14,755 bases of DNA from Terana coerulea (Eukaryota; Basidiomycota; Agaricomycetes; Polyporales; Phanerochaetaceae). Under the pieces are notes generated by a model. That model ran no database searches and was not told the origin of the DNA. It saw nothing but the letters and a program-made list of their open reading frames with translations. Position numbers and translations under genes: made by a program. Below are positions 6,672-14,755 of the stretch, piece by piece; position 1 is the stretch's first letter, and every line of letters begins with the position of its first letter. Location: assembly GCA_024811115.1 (NCBI GenBank), contig JAKOGH010001067.1:1-14755 (forward strand). The letters run 5' to 3'.

Positions 6672-9600
6672 CTACGGGTGAAGGTTAGAACGCCTAGGAG
6701 AACAGTCAGCGGGAGCTCGTGGTGTGACGAAGCAGAAGAGACGTACTCTCGGAGCGTATCGTACAGGAACTTGTAGCTCCTCAGGTTTCCTTTCAACCGC
6801 CTGATATCGAGGGAGTACGTGTCCTCCAGACGGTCCATCCGCGTCAGTTCCACGGAGAAGCGGACCTCATCGCCCTGGTCTTGCTGGGTACTGCCATAGA
6901 CCGGCTCGCCAGTGATCTGAGCGGGAGCGTCGGTTGTCGGAGCCACAGCCGCCAACGCGGCTTCCGAGGGCTCTTGGGAAAACGCCGACACCTGCGACGA
7001 CTGCCTACGCATGAGGAGGCCGCGGAGCATGCCACCAGCCGAGGAGCCGACCGAAGACGAGTGCGATGGCGAGGGCAAGGGGTAAGCCGCGCCTGTCGAC
7101 CTGCGGATACAAAACAGAGTCAGACGAGAAAGCTCTGAAAGTATGGCGCATGGAACATACCCCGTTGGAGGCCGCAGACCCCGACATCGTGAACGCGGCC
7201 AGTCCACTGCCAGCATCGCGCAACCCAGAGCTTCCGCCCATGATGGCTTTCTTCCGCTTGGGCCGGACGCAGCGGTACTTGTACTCGCCGTCGACCTGGA
7301 TCTCCACGCCCATGTCCTCGAGCGCCTTCTTCACGAGCTTCATGACGTCCGGCGGAGGTCCCGTCGTCACCGCACCCGGGTCCACAGCACCGTGGTGCAG
7401 GCGGATGGTGCCTTTCGAAATCGCAGCAGAGCCCGAGCCCCCGACGCGGCCCAGCACGCCCGCGAAGCCGCGCTCCGTGAAGGGCGAGTCGGTGTTGGAC
7501 GCAGAACGTGGGTGAGGCGAGAATGGCGACGGGCGCGACTTCTCCGACGTCGGCGTCTGGCCGAGGCCGACGGTGCTGGTCGACGACGGCGACGCTGTTG
7601 ACAGGAATGCCGGTCTTGGGCGCGTCGACGGGAGTCTTCTCGCCGTCCTCGGCCACTTCCGAGGGCGCCTTGCCCTTGCTCTTCGACCGGAACCACTGCA
7701 TAACCTTGTTGGCCTTGAGCGTCGAGGCGGGCACGGCGCCAACGTCGACCCTGGGGAGAAGTTCGGTGTCGCAGGTGTCGTGAGATCCTTCTGCGGCACT
7801 GCGGGAGTGGCATCGGGGTGTGGCGTAACGGGTTCCAGCGGCTTGTCCTTCTCGGTAGGAGTCTTTTCTTGTGCAGACTCGGGGGTGACGTTGCGGCCCT
7901 TGGTACGCTGCTTGAGCGATGCTCTGAAGGGTTCGACCATGACGGTAAGGGTGTTTCGACGGGTTTTCTTCGTGCTTGACGCGCTGTCCGGGCTGAGTAG
8001 GGCTGGATCGGTCGATGAGGTGTCCTTGACTGCTGGCGAAGGTGGGACCTGCAGAGTCGAAGGGCGTCGGTGCACATCTGTCTTCGGTGTAATAGTCTCC
8101 TTGGAGGGCGACTTCTGCGACGCAGCACGCGACATTGTACCGGTGCCATTCGTCTGCGGTTCGGCAGTGCCAGAGCCGAATATCTTCGATATACCGATTT
8201 TGTCGATAGAGAGGCCTCGCTTGTGGCGGCGGGTAGACGAGCCAGATCCGTGTGACGAGGTCGTGCCGTTCTGTGAGATCTTCTCTTCAGCAGTTGCGCG
8301 GGGAGTGATTGGCGGGCTAGTGACTTCGATGGACAGCACAGGCTCCGCCGGCTCTCCCTTGCTCTGTTCCTGGATTCGAGGCGCATTCTCCTTTCCGGTC
8401 GAGCTGACCGGCGTGACTGGTAACGGCTTAGCGACCACCGGGTCAACGACGGGCACAGGCTTCCGGCGGTCCGTCGATGCAGATCGGTGCGGTTTGCTGA
8501 CAGACGTAGACCGTTGAGGGAAGTGGTCACTGGAGTTTGCGTGTTGTCTTGCGCATCTGCAGACTCGCCGTACTCGACCTGAATAGTATGGCGGAAGCCA
8601 TCTTTCCGCTTCTTCGCATCTGGGGACGTCTTGACAGGTTCGACGGTAGGCACAGCCTTGCGGTCGCCGACATTGCTGTCCGCACGAGCCCGGCCATCCC
8701 CTGCGCCATTCGGGCCATTGGAAATCGCAGGAGACGGGGCGAACGGATCGTCGTCGACCTGCATAGGCGAAGAGGACGGCACGACCACCGCCGAGTTGTA
8801 GCCCGCCGAGCGGACGAAGGTGCCGTTGAGTACATCGAGGCGTCACCAGATGTTTCGTAAAGGTATTCTGGCTGAGCTCTTCGGGAGTTGGAAGCAGAGG
8901 AGGGGCTGCGCTCTGGCTGCGTGTCATTTTGTTGGCATCGACGGCGGCGGCAGCCTGCTTCATCGACCTCTGGTACGCCAGGCGTTTCTGATGATGTTGC
9001 TCCATCGCGGTGCGCTCGACGTCTTCGACGGACTTGTTGAAGATGGAGGCGTAGGGTGCGAGCCAGCGGTGGGACATAATGGCGGACAGGGAAGCGCGAT
9101 GAACGGGGTCGGGTACCAGCATGATGGAGAGCAGATCTCTGGCATCTTCGGAAATGTAGTCGGGGAATGAGAGGGGTGTGTTCACGATATATTTGTACAG
9201 CAGGTTGATGTTGTCTCCGTCGGGGTTCGCAGGGTCATCATCGAAGGGCAGATACCCAGCCAGCATAGCGTAAAGAATAACACCGCACGACCAGATGTCC
9301 ACGGCCGAACCGACATAGAGACCGTCGGAAATGACGAGCTCCGGTGCTGCGTAACACGGCGATCCACAGCTGGTCTGCATGAGATCGTCTGAACGGTGTT
9401 CGAAACGGTTCGCGAACCCAAAGTCGGTGATGATTACGTTGCGATGGCGGTCCAGGAGCAGGTTCTCCAGCTTCAGGTCCCGATGAACTATCTTCTTTTG
9501 GTGAATGTACCACACGCCGGAGATGAGCTGGCAGAACAGCTTGCACGCGTCCTTCTCACGGAGATACCGATGTGCCAGGATGTGGTCAAACAGCTCGCCG

Positions 9601-10152
9601 CCCGACGCGTATTCGAGGATGATGCCGATGTACTTGTCCGTTTCGATGACATCGTATAACCGTACAATGTTGGGGTGTTTGAGCGTCTGCACACAGGTTC
9701 AGTACATGGCCACTCGAGCAATAATCCAGCTACGCACTCGAAGAACCTCGATTTCCCGCTCGACCTTGGTCATCCGCACCGCCGTATCGATGTTTCCCCG
9801 CCGTATGAGCTTCACCGCAACCTCTTCCCCCATTGCATGTGCAGCCCCAGCTTGACCTTGCCGAACTCTCCCTCGCCGAGTGTCCTCAGCAGCAGATACG
9901 GGCCAAACTTGGGTATGGTACGCCGGGGTGTGCCGCCGCGTACTCCAACGCCGCAGGATGGGAGTAGACATCTCGGTATTGGGGTTGCTCTTCTTGCTGG
10001 TGACCGGTGACGACGGAATGCGATGCGCGTTTGCGCTGCGATGAAGATGGGGAGACGGCGGTGGTAGTTGGCTGGACAGACGACGGCCTTGGTGCACGAG
10101 AAGGGCCCGCGCTCGAGTCGGGAACCTGCAAGTTCGTGGTGAACGGATCCAT
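6672..10152 (-). CDS. KIN4: KIN4-like CAMKL serine/threonine protein kinase with C-terminal KA1-like region
   Basis: Exons: 10152-9738, 9686-7161, 7100-6747 and 6693-6672 (stop TAG 6674-6672). Introns are 51, 60 and 53 nt with GTGCGT, GTATGT and GTACGT donors. The product is about 1,100 residues. A disordered N-terminus (MDPFTTNLQVPDSSAGPS) leads into a kinase domain at about residues 83-348. It has a GEGEFGKV loop (93-100), VAVK (Lys115), HRDLKLEN (Asp209), DFG (227-229), an activation loop QTSCGSP with Thr244, and APE (253-255). The insert DDDPANPDGD after LPF is typical of yeast Kin4 and its relatives, from memory of that family. A long Ser/Pro-rich linker follows, with KRGLSIDKIGISKIFGSG. 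The C-terminus carries VMKLVKKALEDMGVEIQ, EYKYRCVRPKRKK and RRLKGNLRSYKFLYDTLRE, as in KA1-type membrane-binding tails. Yeast Kin4 acts in the spindle position checkpoint; the role here is inferred. The reading frame slips at several C/G runs, including one inside the kinase domain (9827-9831). These look like missing bases (see findings). Confidence 0.93.
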
Positions 10153-10289
10153 GATGGTATCCGGAGGTGTTGGTTAGGGAATGAGAGTGTTGGTTTTCAA
10201 CCTGTGGCTCTGTGAGCAAACTCGGTAACCAGGCTGCTGTTGAACCTAAACGGGTGGCCCGTGGCCTCCAACAAAAGACAATAAAAGGA

Positions 10290-10303
10290 GGAACCCACGT
10301 TGG
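10290..10303. promoter_or_regulatory. First copy of a 14-bp CACGT element upstream of the kinase
   Basis: The sequence GGAACCCACGTTGG matches GGAACCCACGTGGG at 10432-10445 in 13 of 14 bases. It lies about 138 bases above the kinase ATG. The CACGT core suggests a bHLH or bZIP binding site. Function is inferred from repetition and location. Confidence 0.35.
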
Positions 10304-10431
10304 TGGCTCTTGAGCGCACAGAGCTCCTCGCTAAGCGTGAATAGCCCGTCTACGTCAACAGTGACGAGCACAAGGTGGTGGACGGTGGCAAGGATGGTCT
10401 GAGCGTTGTGATGGCGCATATCGCCAAATTG

Positions 10432-10445
10432 GGAACCCACGTGGG
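10432..10445. promoter_or_regulatory. Second copy of the 14-bp element, containing a palindromic E-box
   Basis: Bases 10436-10445 form a perfect 10-bp palindrome, CCCACGTGGG, around the CACGTG E-box. In fungi this motif is bound by Cbf1/Pho4-type bHLH factors. It is 280 bases upstream of the kinase ATG and 142 bases from the first copy, in the same orientation. Confidence 0.4.
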
Positions 10446-11319
10446 ATGACTCAGCGGGATGAATCCGCTAGTAGGCGTCTAGCCAACGTTTCGCACTTGA
10501 CGACGAATTTCACCTCTTCTTCTTCAAATGCGCCATTTTCTGACACCTGTGCTAGCAATTTGCATGACGAGCATGCTGCTTGTACCGGTAGATCAAAGCA
10601 AGCAAAGTACAATCCCATGCCAACCTCGCAGTCATGCCCTCGCATGAAACTCGGATGCCGGATGCGGCACCTAGCTAGACTGCACATGCCCTTAACATGC
10701 TTTACGCTCAAGCTTCTTACGACTTCCTGGGGTATGAAGAGAGGTGGCTGCCCGTACCAAAATTCAATCCTGAATCACAAGCATCTCTCCCCGGTGCATT
10801 CAAGTTTGCCGGTGGAGAAGTATTCGTACCTACTACCGAATAGTCTAGCGCGGATCCCGTACAATTTTCGCTGGATCCTTTCCGTGTTGCATGAGTGGTG
10901 ATACAAACGCCACCATTCATAAATCTTTCCATCTCGCAGAAGTCGAGATGGATCAACTCGACGCTGTTGATGCATTGTAGGTTGCCTTCCGTGGTCGTTC
11001 GCGGGCTCATGAGACACAGTGCGAAGCATATTTAGGAGGAGTTGCTTCGCGTGCCCGCGGTAGACTTGTCTCTTAGACTGCTGTGATTCATTACGCTACC
11101 TGCTACGCGACTCACTGTCATTACGGTCTTGGGCTTGAGCACATGGTGTACACCGTCGCAGCGATATCGGGACGAGGTAAGGTACCTTTTATGACATTTT
11201 TGCAGTCACTCAGCACCACAAACTTCATGCATAGCAGGCATAAATTTTCCACGACCACATTTATCGTCCTGGATCGACCAATGAGCACGTCGACGAATGC
11301 CGTGGTTGCCGGCGGCTTT

Positions 11320-11340
11320 GTGGCGGCCACGTGGCGGCCA
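11320..11340. repeat. Two tandem copies of GTGGCGGCCA
   Basis: The decamer GTGGCGGCCA occurs at 11320-11329 and 11331-11340, separated by one C. This creates the palindrome GCCACGTGGC at 11326-11335. It lies about 100 bases downstream of the dehydrogenase stop. It may be a chance GC-rich repeat. Confidence 0.4.
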
Positions 11341-11438
11341 AGCCCCTGGAGACACTGGTTCTGGGCCTTATCGTATAGCATTTGCATTTGACCTACAAAG
11401 ACAGGAAGGGGTATGGTTCAAAGTCGCGTCAACCTGCG

Positions 11439-12868
11439 CTAATTATCCTTCGTCTGTTCTGCAAGGTAGGTCCACACCCGCTCGCCGACCTTGGGATCGT
11501 ACACCTCGTCTTTGCACCTCCCAAGACGCGCGTACGGAACGAAGAACTGTCAGCATCGGCAAGACGCTTAGTATGACTTTCAGGTTTATTGAATTTAGAG
11601 AAGCCGTACCTCGCCGTTGTATTGAACGGGCTCAGGCATCGTGCCGGCCCACAGCTGTGTGAGAGCGCCGTACCAAGTGGGATGCAATATGAGGTTCTAA
11701 TTCACCGTTGCGGTAACGGATATCATTAACTGGATGTCGTAGAAGAAATTAGACACGTACGAGGAAAAAGTTTCCAGGGAAGTAGCGTAGCGTTGTAACT
11801 CAGTTTTGATAGAACCTGCATTACGCCCCGGATATCAGGAAAGGCGGCACAGCCCCGGAAGTGCACTGACCTGGGTCGCAAGAGAAACAAAGTATATCAT
11901 TTTCAGCATAGCGCCTCGCACTCGCGCATGACAACCGCGTTTAGCTGAAGCATAGTCAGCGCGCCGTTCCTTTTATTCGAATTACACGCAAAGCGTATAA
12001 ACCCACAAGCTTGCTCTGGTTGTACAGCATCTTTGTGCCAATTTTCTTCCGCCCCGGGCTTTCTCGGAAGGAGTCCCAGTGGATGCCGTCGGATAGGTGC
12101 GCACCGCCACTGGACGTTGTCACGACACGAGAATGACCGTCAGGCGACGTTGTGGCGCCGAGGGTCAGGGCTGGTAGAAGGAGCTCGGTGAAGTAGAAAT
12201 GTCCTGAACAGAAAGTATAAGAATGAGGGGCATGTTGGCGAGAGGATCGCTGATGAACTCACCAAGGACGTTTGTCCCAAACTGCATGTCATACCCATCG
12301 ACCGTCAGGTACTCTACAGGACACCACATAACACCCCTGTACACGGACCAGCAAGAGTTAGAAGCGGCTAGAAATAAATCAAGGCTCACTGACGCATTGT
12401 TGAATAAAATATGTAGCTCTTGTTCCTTGCTCAGGAAGTCTTTCGCGGCGTTGCGGACAGACTCGAGACTCGAGAGGTCGAGGTCGAGGAACAGCGCTTC
12501 CTTCCCTGTCGCTGCTTTCAAGTCAGCGATGGCAGCCTCAGCTTTCGACTTGTTCCTAGTAGCGATGTAGACCTTGGCATTGTGCTCGAGAAGGGCCTGC
12601 AGACATTTCCAATTCAGTATATGCTTAGGGTGTAAAATTCCGACCTACCGTACCTTCGCTGTTTCTTTGCCAATACCCGCAGCCCCACCTGCAGATTAAG
12701 CTTCGGTCAGTTGTAAGCTTCAACATTAAATTTGGCCCACATACCTGTGACGATGGTAACTCGACCAGTGAGATCTGGCATTTGATTTGCCAAAAACTTG
12801 GTCTTGGGAGGATATAGTGACCGGAAGATCTTCCATAGTGTTGGTGTAGAAGAAAAATGGCCTCCCAT
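11439..12868 (-). CDS. Short-chain dehydrogenase/reductase, nine exons, one frame break in exon 6
   Basis: Exons: 12868-12745, 12688-12654, 12596-12394, 12336-12263, 12203-12007, 11944-11871, 11815-11757, 11696-11610 and 11546-11439 (stop TAG 11441-11439). The eight introns are 55-63 nt. The protein is about 320 residues, normal for the fungal NAD(P)-binding SDR family that resembles retinol dehydrogenases and WWOX. It starts MGGHFSSTPTLWKIFRSLYP. Family motifs in order: TGGAAGIG (cofactor loop, residues 41-48), the acidic LDLDLSSLESV stretch, NNAG (119-122, split by intron 3), the NVLGHFYF segment with the structural Asn143, TTSSGG with the catalytic Ser, YNQSK (catalytic Tyr206 and Lys210), PGSIKTELQ after the active site, ALTQLWAGT, and a C-terminus ending AEQTKDN. 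The substrate cannot be told from sequence. Exon 6 is out of frame by one extra or two missing bases at about 11920, where the family reads RELARRYA. No signal peptide is evident. A TATA box lies 59 bases upstream. Confidence 0.92.
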
Positions 12869-12926
12869 AGCGTCAGAGGTCTGAAACTTGAACGCGGTTG
12901 GAAGAGTGGCTGCAGCTACGGTCGGC

Positions 12927-12934
12927 CTTTTATA
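12927..12934 (-). promoter_or_regulatory. TATA box of the dehydrogenase gene
   Basis: The minus strand reads TATAAAAG here, a full consensus TATA box. Its downstream edge is about 58 bases above the ATG at 12868. A start of transcription 30 or so bases downstream would give a 5' UTR of about 25-35 nt, which suits a fungal gene. Confidence 0.6.
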
Positions 12935-13544
12935 AAGTTAAGTGCCTCACACAATTGCCGGTGAGTGCGGGGATTTACGCTGATACCCTCAGCCTGAGAC
13001 CTAGTGAAACCTCAGGCGACACAGCTTTTCGGCGGGCGACGTGGGCTTAACAAGAGAGCAAGCTTATAGAACAGAATTTTTTCTACCGATGTTTTTCAAT
13101 GTAGAGTTCGTGATATTGCGCTTTCAAGCCTACTGGAGATTTGGCACTAGCTGAAGGTCAGAGCCAAGGAGGCAAGCTTACAGCGCTTATGATTTCTGAG
13201 CGCATCATCGCCTCGGTCTCCTCGGAGACGGTTCTCCCGAGCCCTTCGTCAACCAGCAGCGTCGTCTGTCACCACGACCATGACCATGAGCACGATGTCG
13301 CACAGTATCATCCCGACATACCATGCGGCCGCCGTCTTGCATGAGAAAATGAACTACGCCATCCCCAGGGACCGTGTGCTTCAGCGACGGAGCCATCATA
13401 TTGGAGGCTCCACGCTATAACTTCCGCCTGTCCCACCTCCCAACTTCAACCGTTGACTTGAAGAGAACCCTCACGACCTCCGAATGTATGTACTCGTTCA
13501 GCAAGTACTGTTTGTAGACTTATATAACTCGAACATAGACAACG
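12935..13544. other. Divergent intergenic region between dehydrogenase and the GPI-type gene
   Basis: The two flanking genes point away from each other, so both promoters lie here. A short ATG frame at 13280-13420 on the plus strand (46 codons, starting MTMSTMSHSIIPTYHAAA) reads somewhat like protein but has no support. A palindrome CTCAGCCTGAG lies at 12988-12998. TATATAA at 13521-13527 is only 17 bases above the next ATG, too close for an ordinary TATA box for that gene. Confidence 0.35.
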
Positions 13545-14194
13545 ATGCAGCTCAAGTTGTTCAAGCTAGTGTTCGCAACACTGATAGGCTTCTCCGGCGC
13601 ACAAGTCAGCCAGTCAGGCCCGCCAATCACCATTGAACCTATCAGCTCTCCTGCGGTTGGGTGCGTCTCTCAGAGCTCGAATGAGGCTGCGAGTTGCTAA
13701 CAGAAGTACTGGCCTCGAATAGAACTTCCACTAGTGTCACCTCCCTACCAATCCCCACATTCCACTCGCTGTCCTCTACGGGTTCGTCTCTCCTACACCC
13801 CACAGGCATCCTGCCGTCAGGCGTCTCGGGCCTTACCTCTCTGCCGATTCCGACAGTTCACTCACTCTCCTCGTCAGGTTCGAGCACGGTCGTCCCGACG
13901 GGCATTCTCCCATCCGGTGTCACACCAGCGCCGGTTTCATCCACCAGTTCTTCAGCATTCAGCTCAGGCGCCGGTTCCTCCTCAGTGCCGTCGTCCGGAA
14001 GTGGCTCCAGCACGTTCTCAGTGTCGATCAACACTAGTGGGATTCTGCCGAGCACGGTGCCCTCCACTTCACCCTCAGCCACTCCGTCTGGTAGTGGTGG
14101 TGCGAATGCCGCTGCGGGAGTACATGGAGGCGTCGGTTTGAGTGCTGTAGGTGCTGGGCTAGTTGCGCTGGTCTTGGGTCATGCGATGATGTGA
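13545..14194 (+). CDS. Secreted Ser/Thr/Pro-rich repeat protein with GPI-anchor-like tail
   Basis: Exon 1 is 13545-13660 and exon 2 is 13723-14194 (stop TGA), giving 195 residues. The 62-nt intron has a GTGCGT donor, a perfect TGCTAAC branch site at 13695-13701 and an AATAG acceptor. This splice joins both frames in phase and removes the TAA at the end of the unspliced first frame. The N-terminus (MQLKLFKLVFATLIGFSGAQ) is a good signal peptide. The middle has two tandem units with SLPIPT(F/V)HSLSS and PTGILPSGV, then a low-complexity Ser/Gly stretch that should be heavily O-mannosylated. The C-terminus has small residues (SGSGGANAAAG, probable anchor site) before a hydrophobic end GAGLVALVLGHAMM. 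This layout is typical of GPI-anchored wall or surface proteins of basidiomycetes. No enzymatic domain is present. Only the ATG at 13545 fits the signal peptide. Confidence 0.75.
13739..13921 (+). repeat. Tandem 32-codon repeat inside the GPI-type gene
   Basis: Unit 1 is 13739-13834 and unit 2 is 13835-13921 (slightly shortened). Both encode TSLPIPT, HSLSS, GSS and PTGILPSGV. A short third echo, SGILPSTVPS, follows at about 14035-14064. In-frame coding repeats of this kind often vary in copy number between strains. Confidence 0.8.
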
Positions 14195-14755
14195 AGCGCG
14201 CTGTGGAAGGACCTTGGACGGATAAGCTCTACTCAAGGTGAGTTGTTGAAGCTGTTACCCGCAGAAGCTTGACGTATTGATCACATTCCTCTAGCGATGT
14301 GCGTACAATGTAACGACGGACGTTTCTATCTATGAACAGTGAAGGACATTTAAACGATGAATTAGCCCTATAACCGAATTAAGTTCTGCAACAGCGTCCG
14401 CTCGCTGTGACCTCCTTTATGTGAAATCATCTGGTGCATCATTCCTCTGGAAGTTAACGTACGTCGAGCCTTAGCTGGTGCACCTCTATGTGTCCTTCGA
14501 TGCATTTGCGGTGGGCTTGTACCAAATTTGTTGTTATTTATTGACATCATGCGTTCTGAGCATGCAAGAAATTGGACTCGTGTCGCTCGCTATGTGGTCT
14601 GAACGCAACTCTACCGGTTCCGAGCGTATCTGCATTCTCGCTCGCCACTCGATGGTCCTGTACTGAGACGCCCTGATGATTTCCTGCGTCCAACAGTTCA
14701 GGCATACCCTCAACGATGGGTGCATTTCTCACTCGTTCCAAGATTCATCCAGTGA
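14195..14755. other. Right-edge segment without a supported gene
   Basis: The left part should contain the 3' UTR of the GPI-type gene, but no clear AATAAA is present on the plus strand. The minus strand has AATAAA at 14537-14542 and two overlapping open frames (14534-14725 and 14547-14741) without recognisable protein. They could be the 3' end of a gene entering from the right edge, but that cannot be supported from this window. Confidence 0.35.

Larger units (their letters stand above)
10153..11438. other. Long intergenic region between kinase and dehydrogenase genes
   Basis: Both neighbours are on the minus strand, so this region holds the kinase promoter (left) and the dehydrogenase 3' UTR (right). 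Open frames of 60-150 codons occur on both strands (for example 10446-10901 plus, 10246-10440 minus, 11121-11387 minus) but have no recognisable domain or supporting splice pattern. The notable content is a repeated CACGT element (10290-10303 and 10432-10445) and a small GC-rich tandem at 11320-11340. Confidence 0.4.

Noticed and set aside
6392..7216. A 274-codon minus-strand frame with several hydrophobic segments at its end, suggesting a membrane protein
   Set aside because: Its first part is kinase exon 3. After the GTACGT donor at 6746 the real transcript is spliced to RSNLHP and a stop at 6674-6672, so the hydrophobic tail is intron plus 3' UTR read in frame.
7573..8517. A 314-codon plus-strand open frame
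   Set aside because: It is antisense to the kinase linker. GC-rich coding DNA commonly leaves the opposite strand open.
10446..10901. A 151-codon plus-strand frame upstream of the kinase
   Set aside because: It has no domain, signal peptide or splice support, and its composition is not clearly coding.
11121..11387. An 88-codon minus-strand frame behind the dehydrogenase
   Set aside because: It lies in the expected 3' UTR, shows no motif and overlaps an equally long frame on the other strand.
13280..13420. A 46-codon plus-strand ATG frame that reads somewhat like protein
   Set aside because: It is too short to judge, has no matching exon on either side and sits in a divergent promoter region.
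13521..13527. TATATAA as TATA box of the GPI-type gene
   Set aside because: It ends 17 bases before the only suitable ATG, so transcription would be expected to start at or after the start codon.
1..14755. tRNA or rRNA genes, CRISPR arrays, transposon ends or transposase/reverse transcriptase
   Set aside because: I looked for the tRNA T-loop signature, regularly spaced short repeats, terminal inverted repeats and typical catalytic motifs and saw none. The only large repeats are the gene-family duplications.

Overview
The window looks like nuclear DNA of a basidiomycete fungus, most likely an Agaricomycete. The protein genes are cut by many very short introns (47-63 nt) with GT-AG ends and CTNAC-type branch points, the coding DNA is GC-rich, and the gene content fits (a KIN4-type kinase, a many-exon fungal short-chain dehydrogenase, a Ser-rich GPI-type wall protein). 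There is no sign of bacterial, organellar, viral or transposon coding sequence.

Layout. (1) Bases 293-4276 hold a tandem array of five copies (here called E, A, B, C, D from left to right) of one gene family I do not recognise, all on the minus strand. Only D (3722-4216) is open from its first ATG. B (2075-2589) is open from an internal ATG. A, C and E are broken or partial. The flanks are duplicated along with the genes. (2) Bases 4709-5948, minus strand: a five-exon gene for an uncharacterised fungal protein with a conserved N-terminal block, a Ser/Pro-rich middle and a conserved C-terminus. (3) Bases 6672-10152, minus strand: a four-exon gene for a KIN4-like CAMKL serine/threonine kinase with a C-terminal KA1-like region. 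(4) Bases 10153-11438: long intergenic region with a repeated CACGT-containing element upstream of the kinase. (5) Bases 11439-12868, minus strand: a nine-exon short-chain dehydrogenase/reductase with a TATA box. (6) Bases 13545-14194, plus strand: a two-exon gene for a secreted, Ser-rich, repeat-containing protein with a GPI-like tail. (7) The right end is unassigned.

The most important caveat is that the three largest conserved genes each contain frame breaks in otherwise well-conserved coding sequence. Most of those in the kinase and in the unknown gene fall in short C/G runs and look like one missing base each. I therefore read these as probable consensus-sequence errors, not decay, although decay cannot be excluded without reads. 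The lesions in the tandem array differ: the same ones recur in several paralogues, so they were inherited through duplication. I see no evidence that the genes form one pathway; this looks like ordinary fungal gene order beside a lineage-specific tandem expansion.
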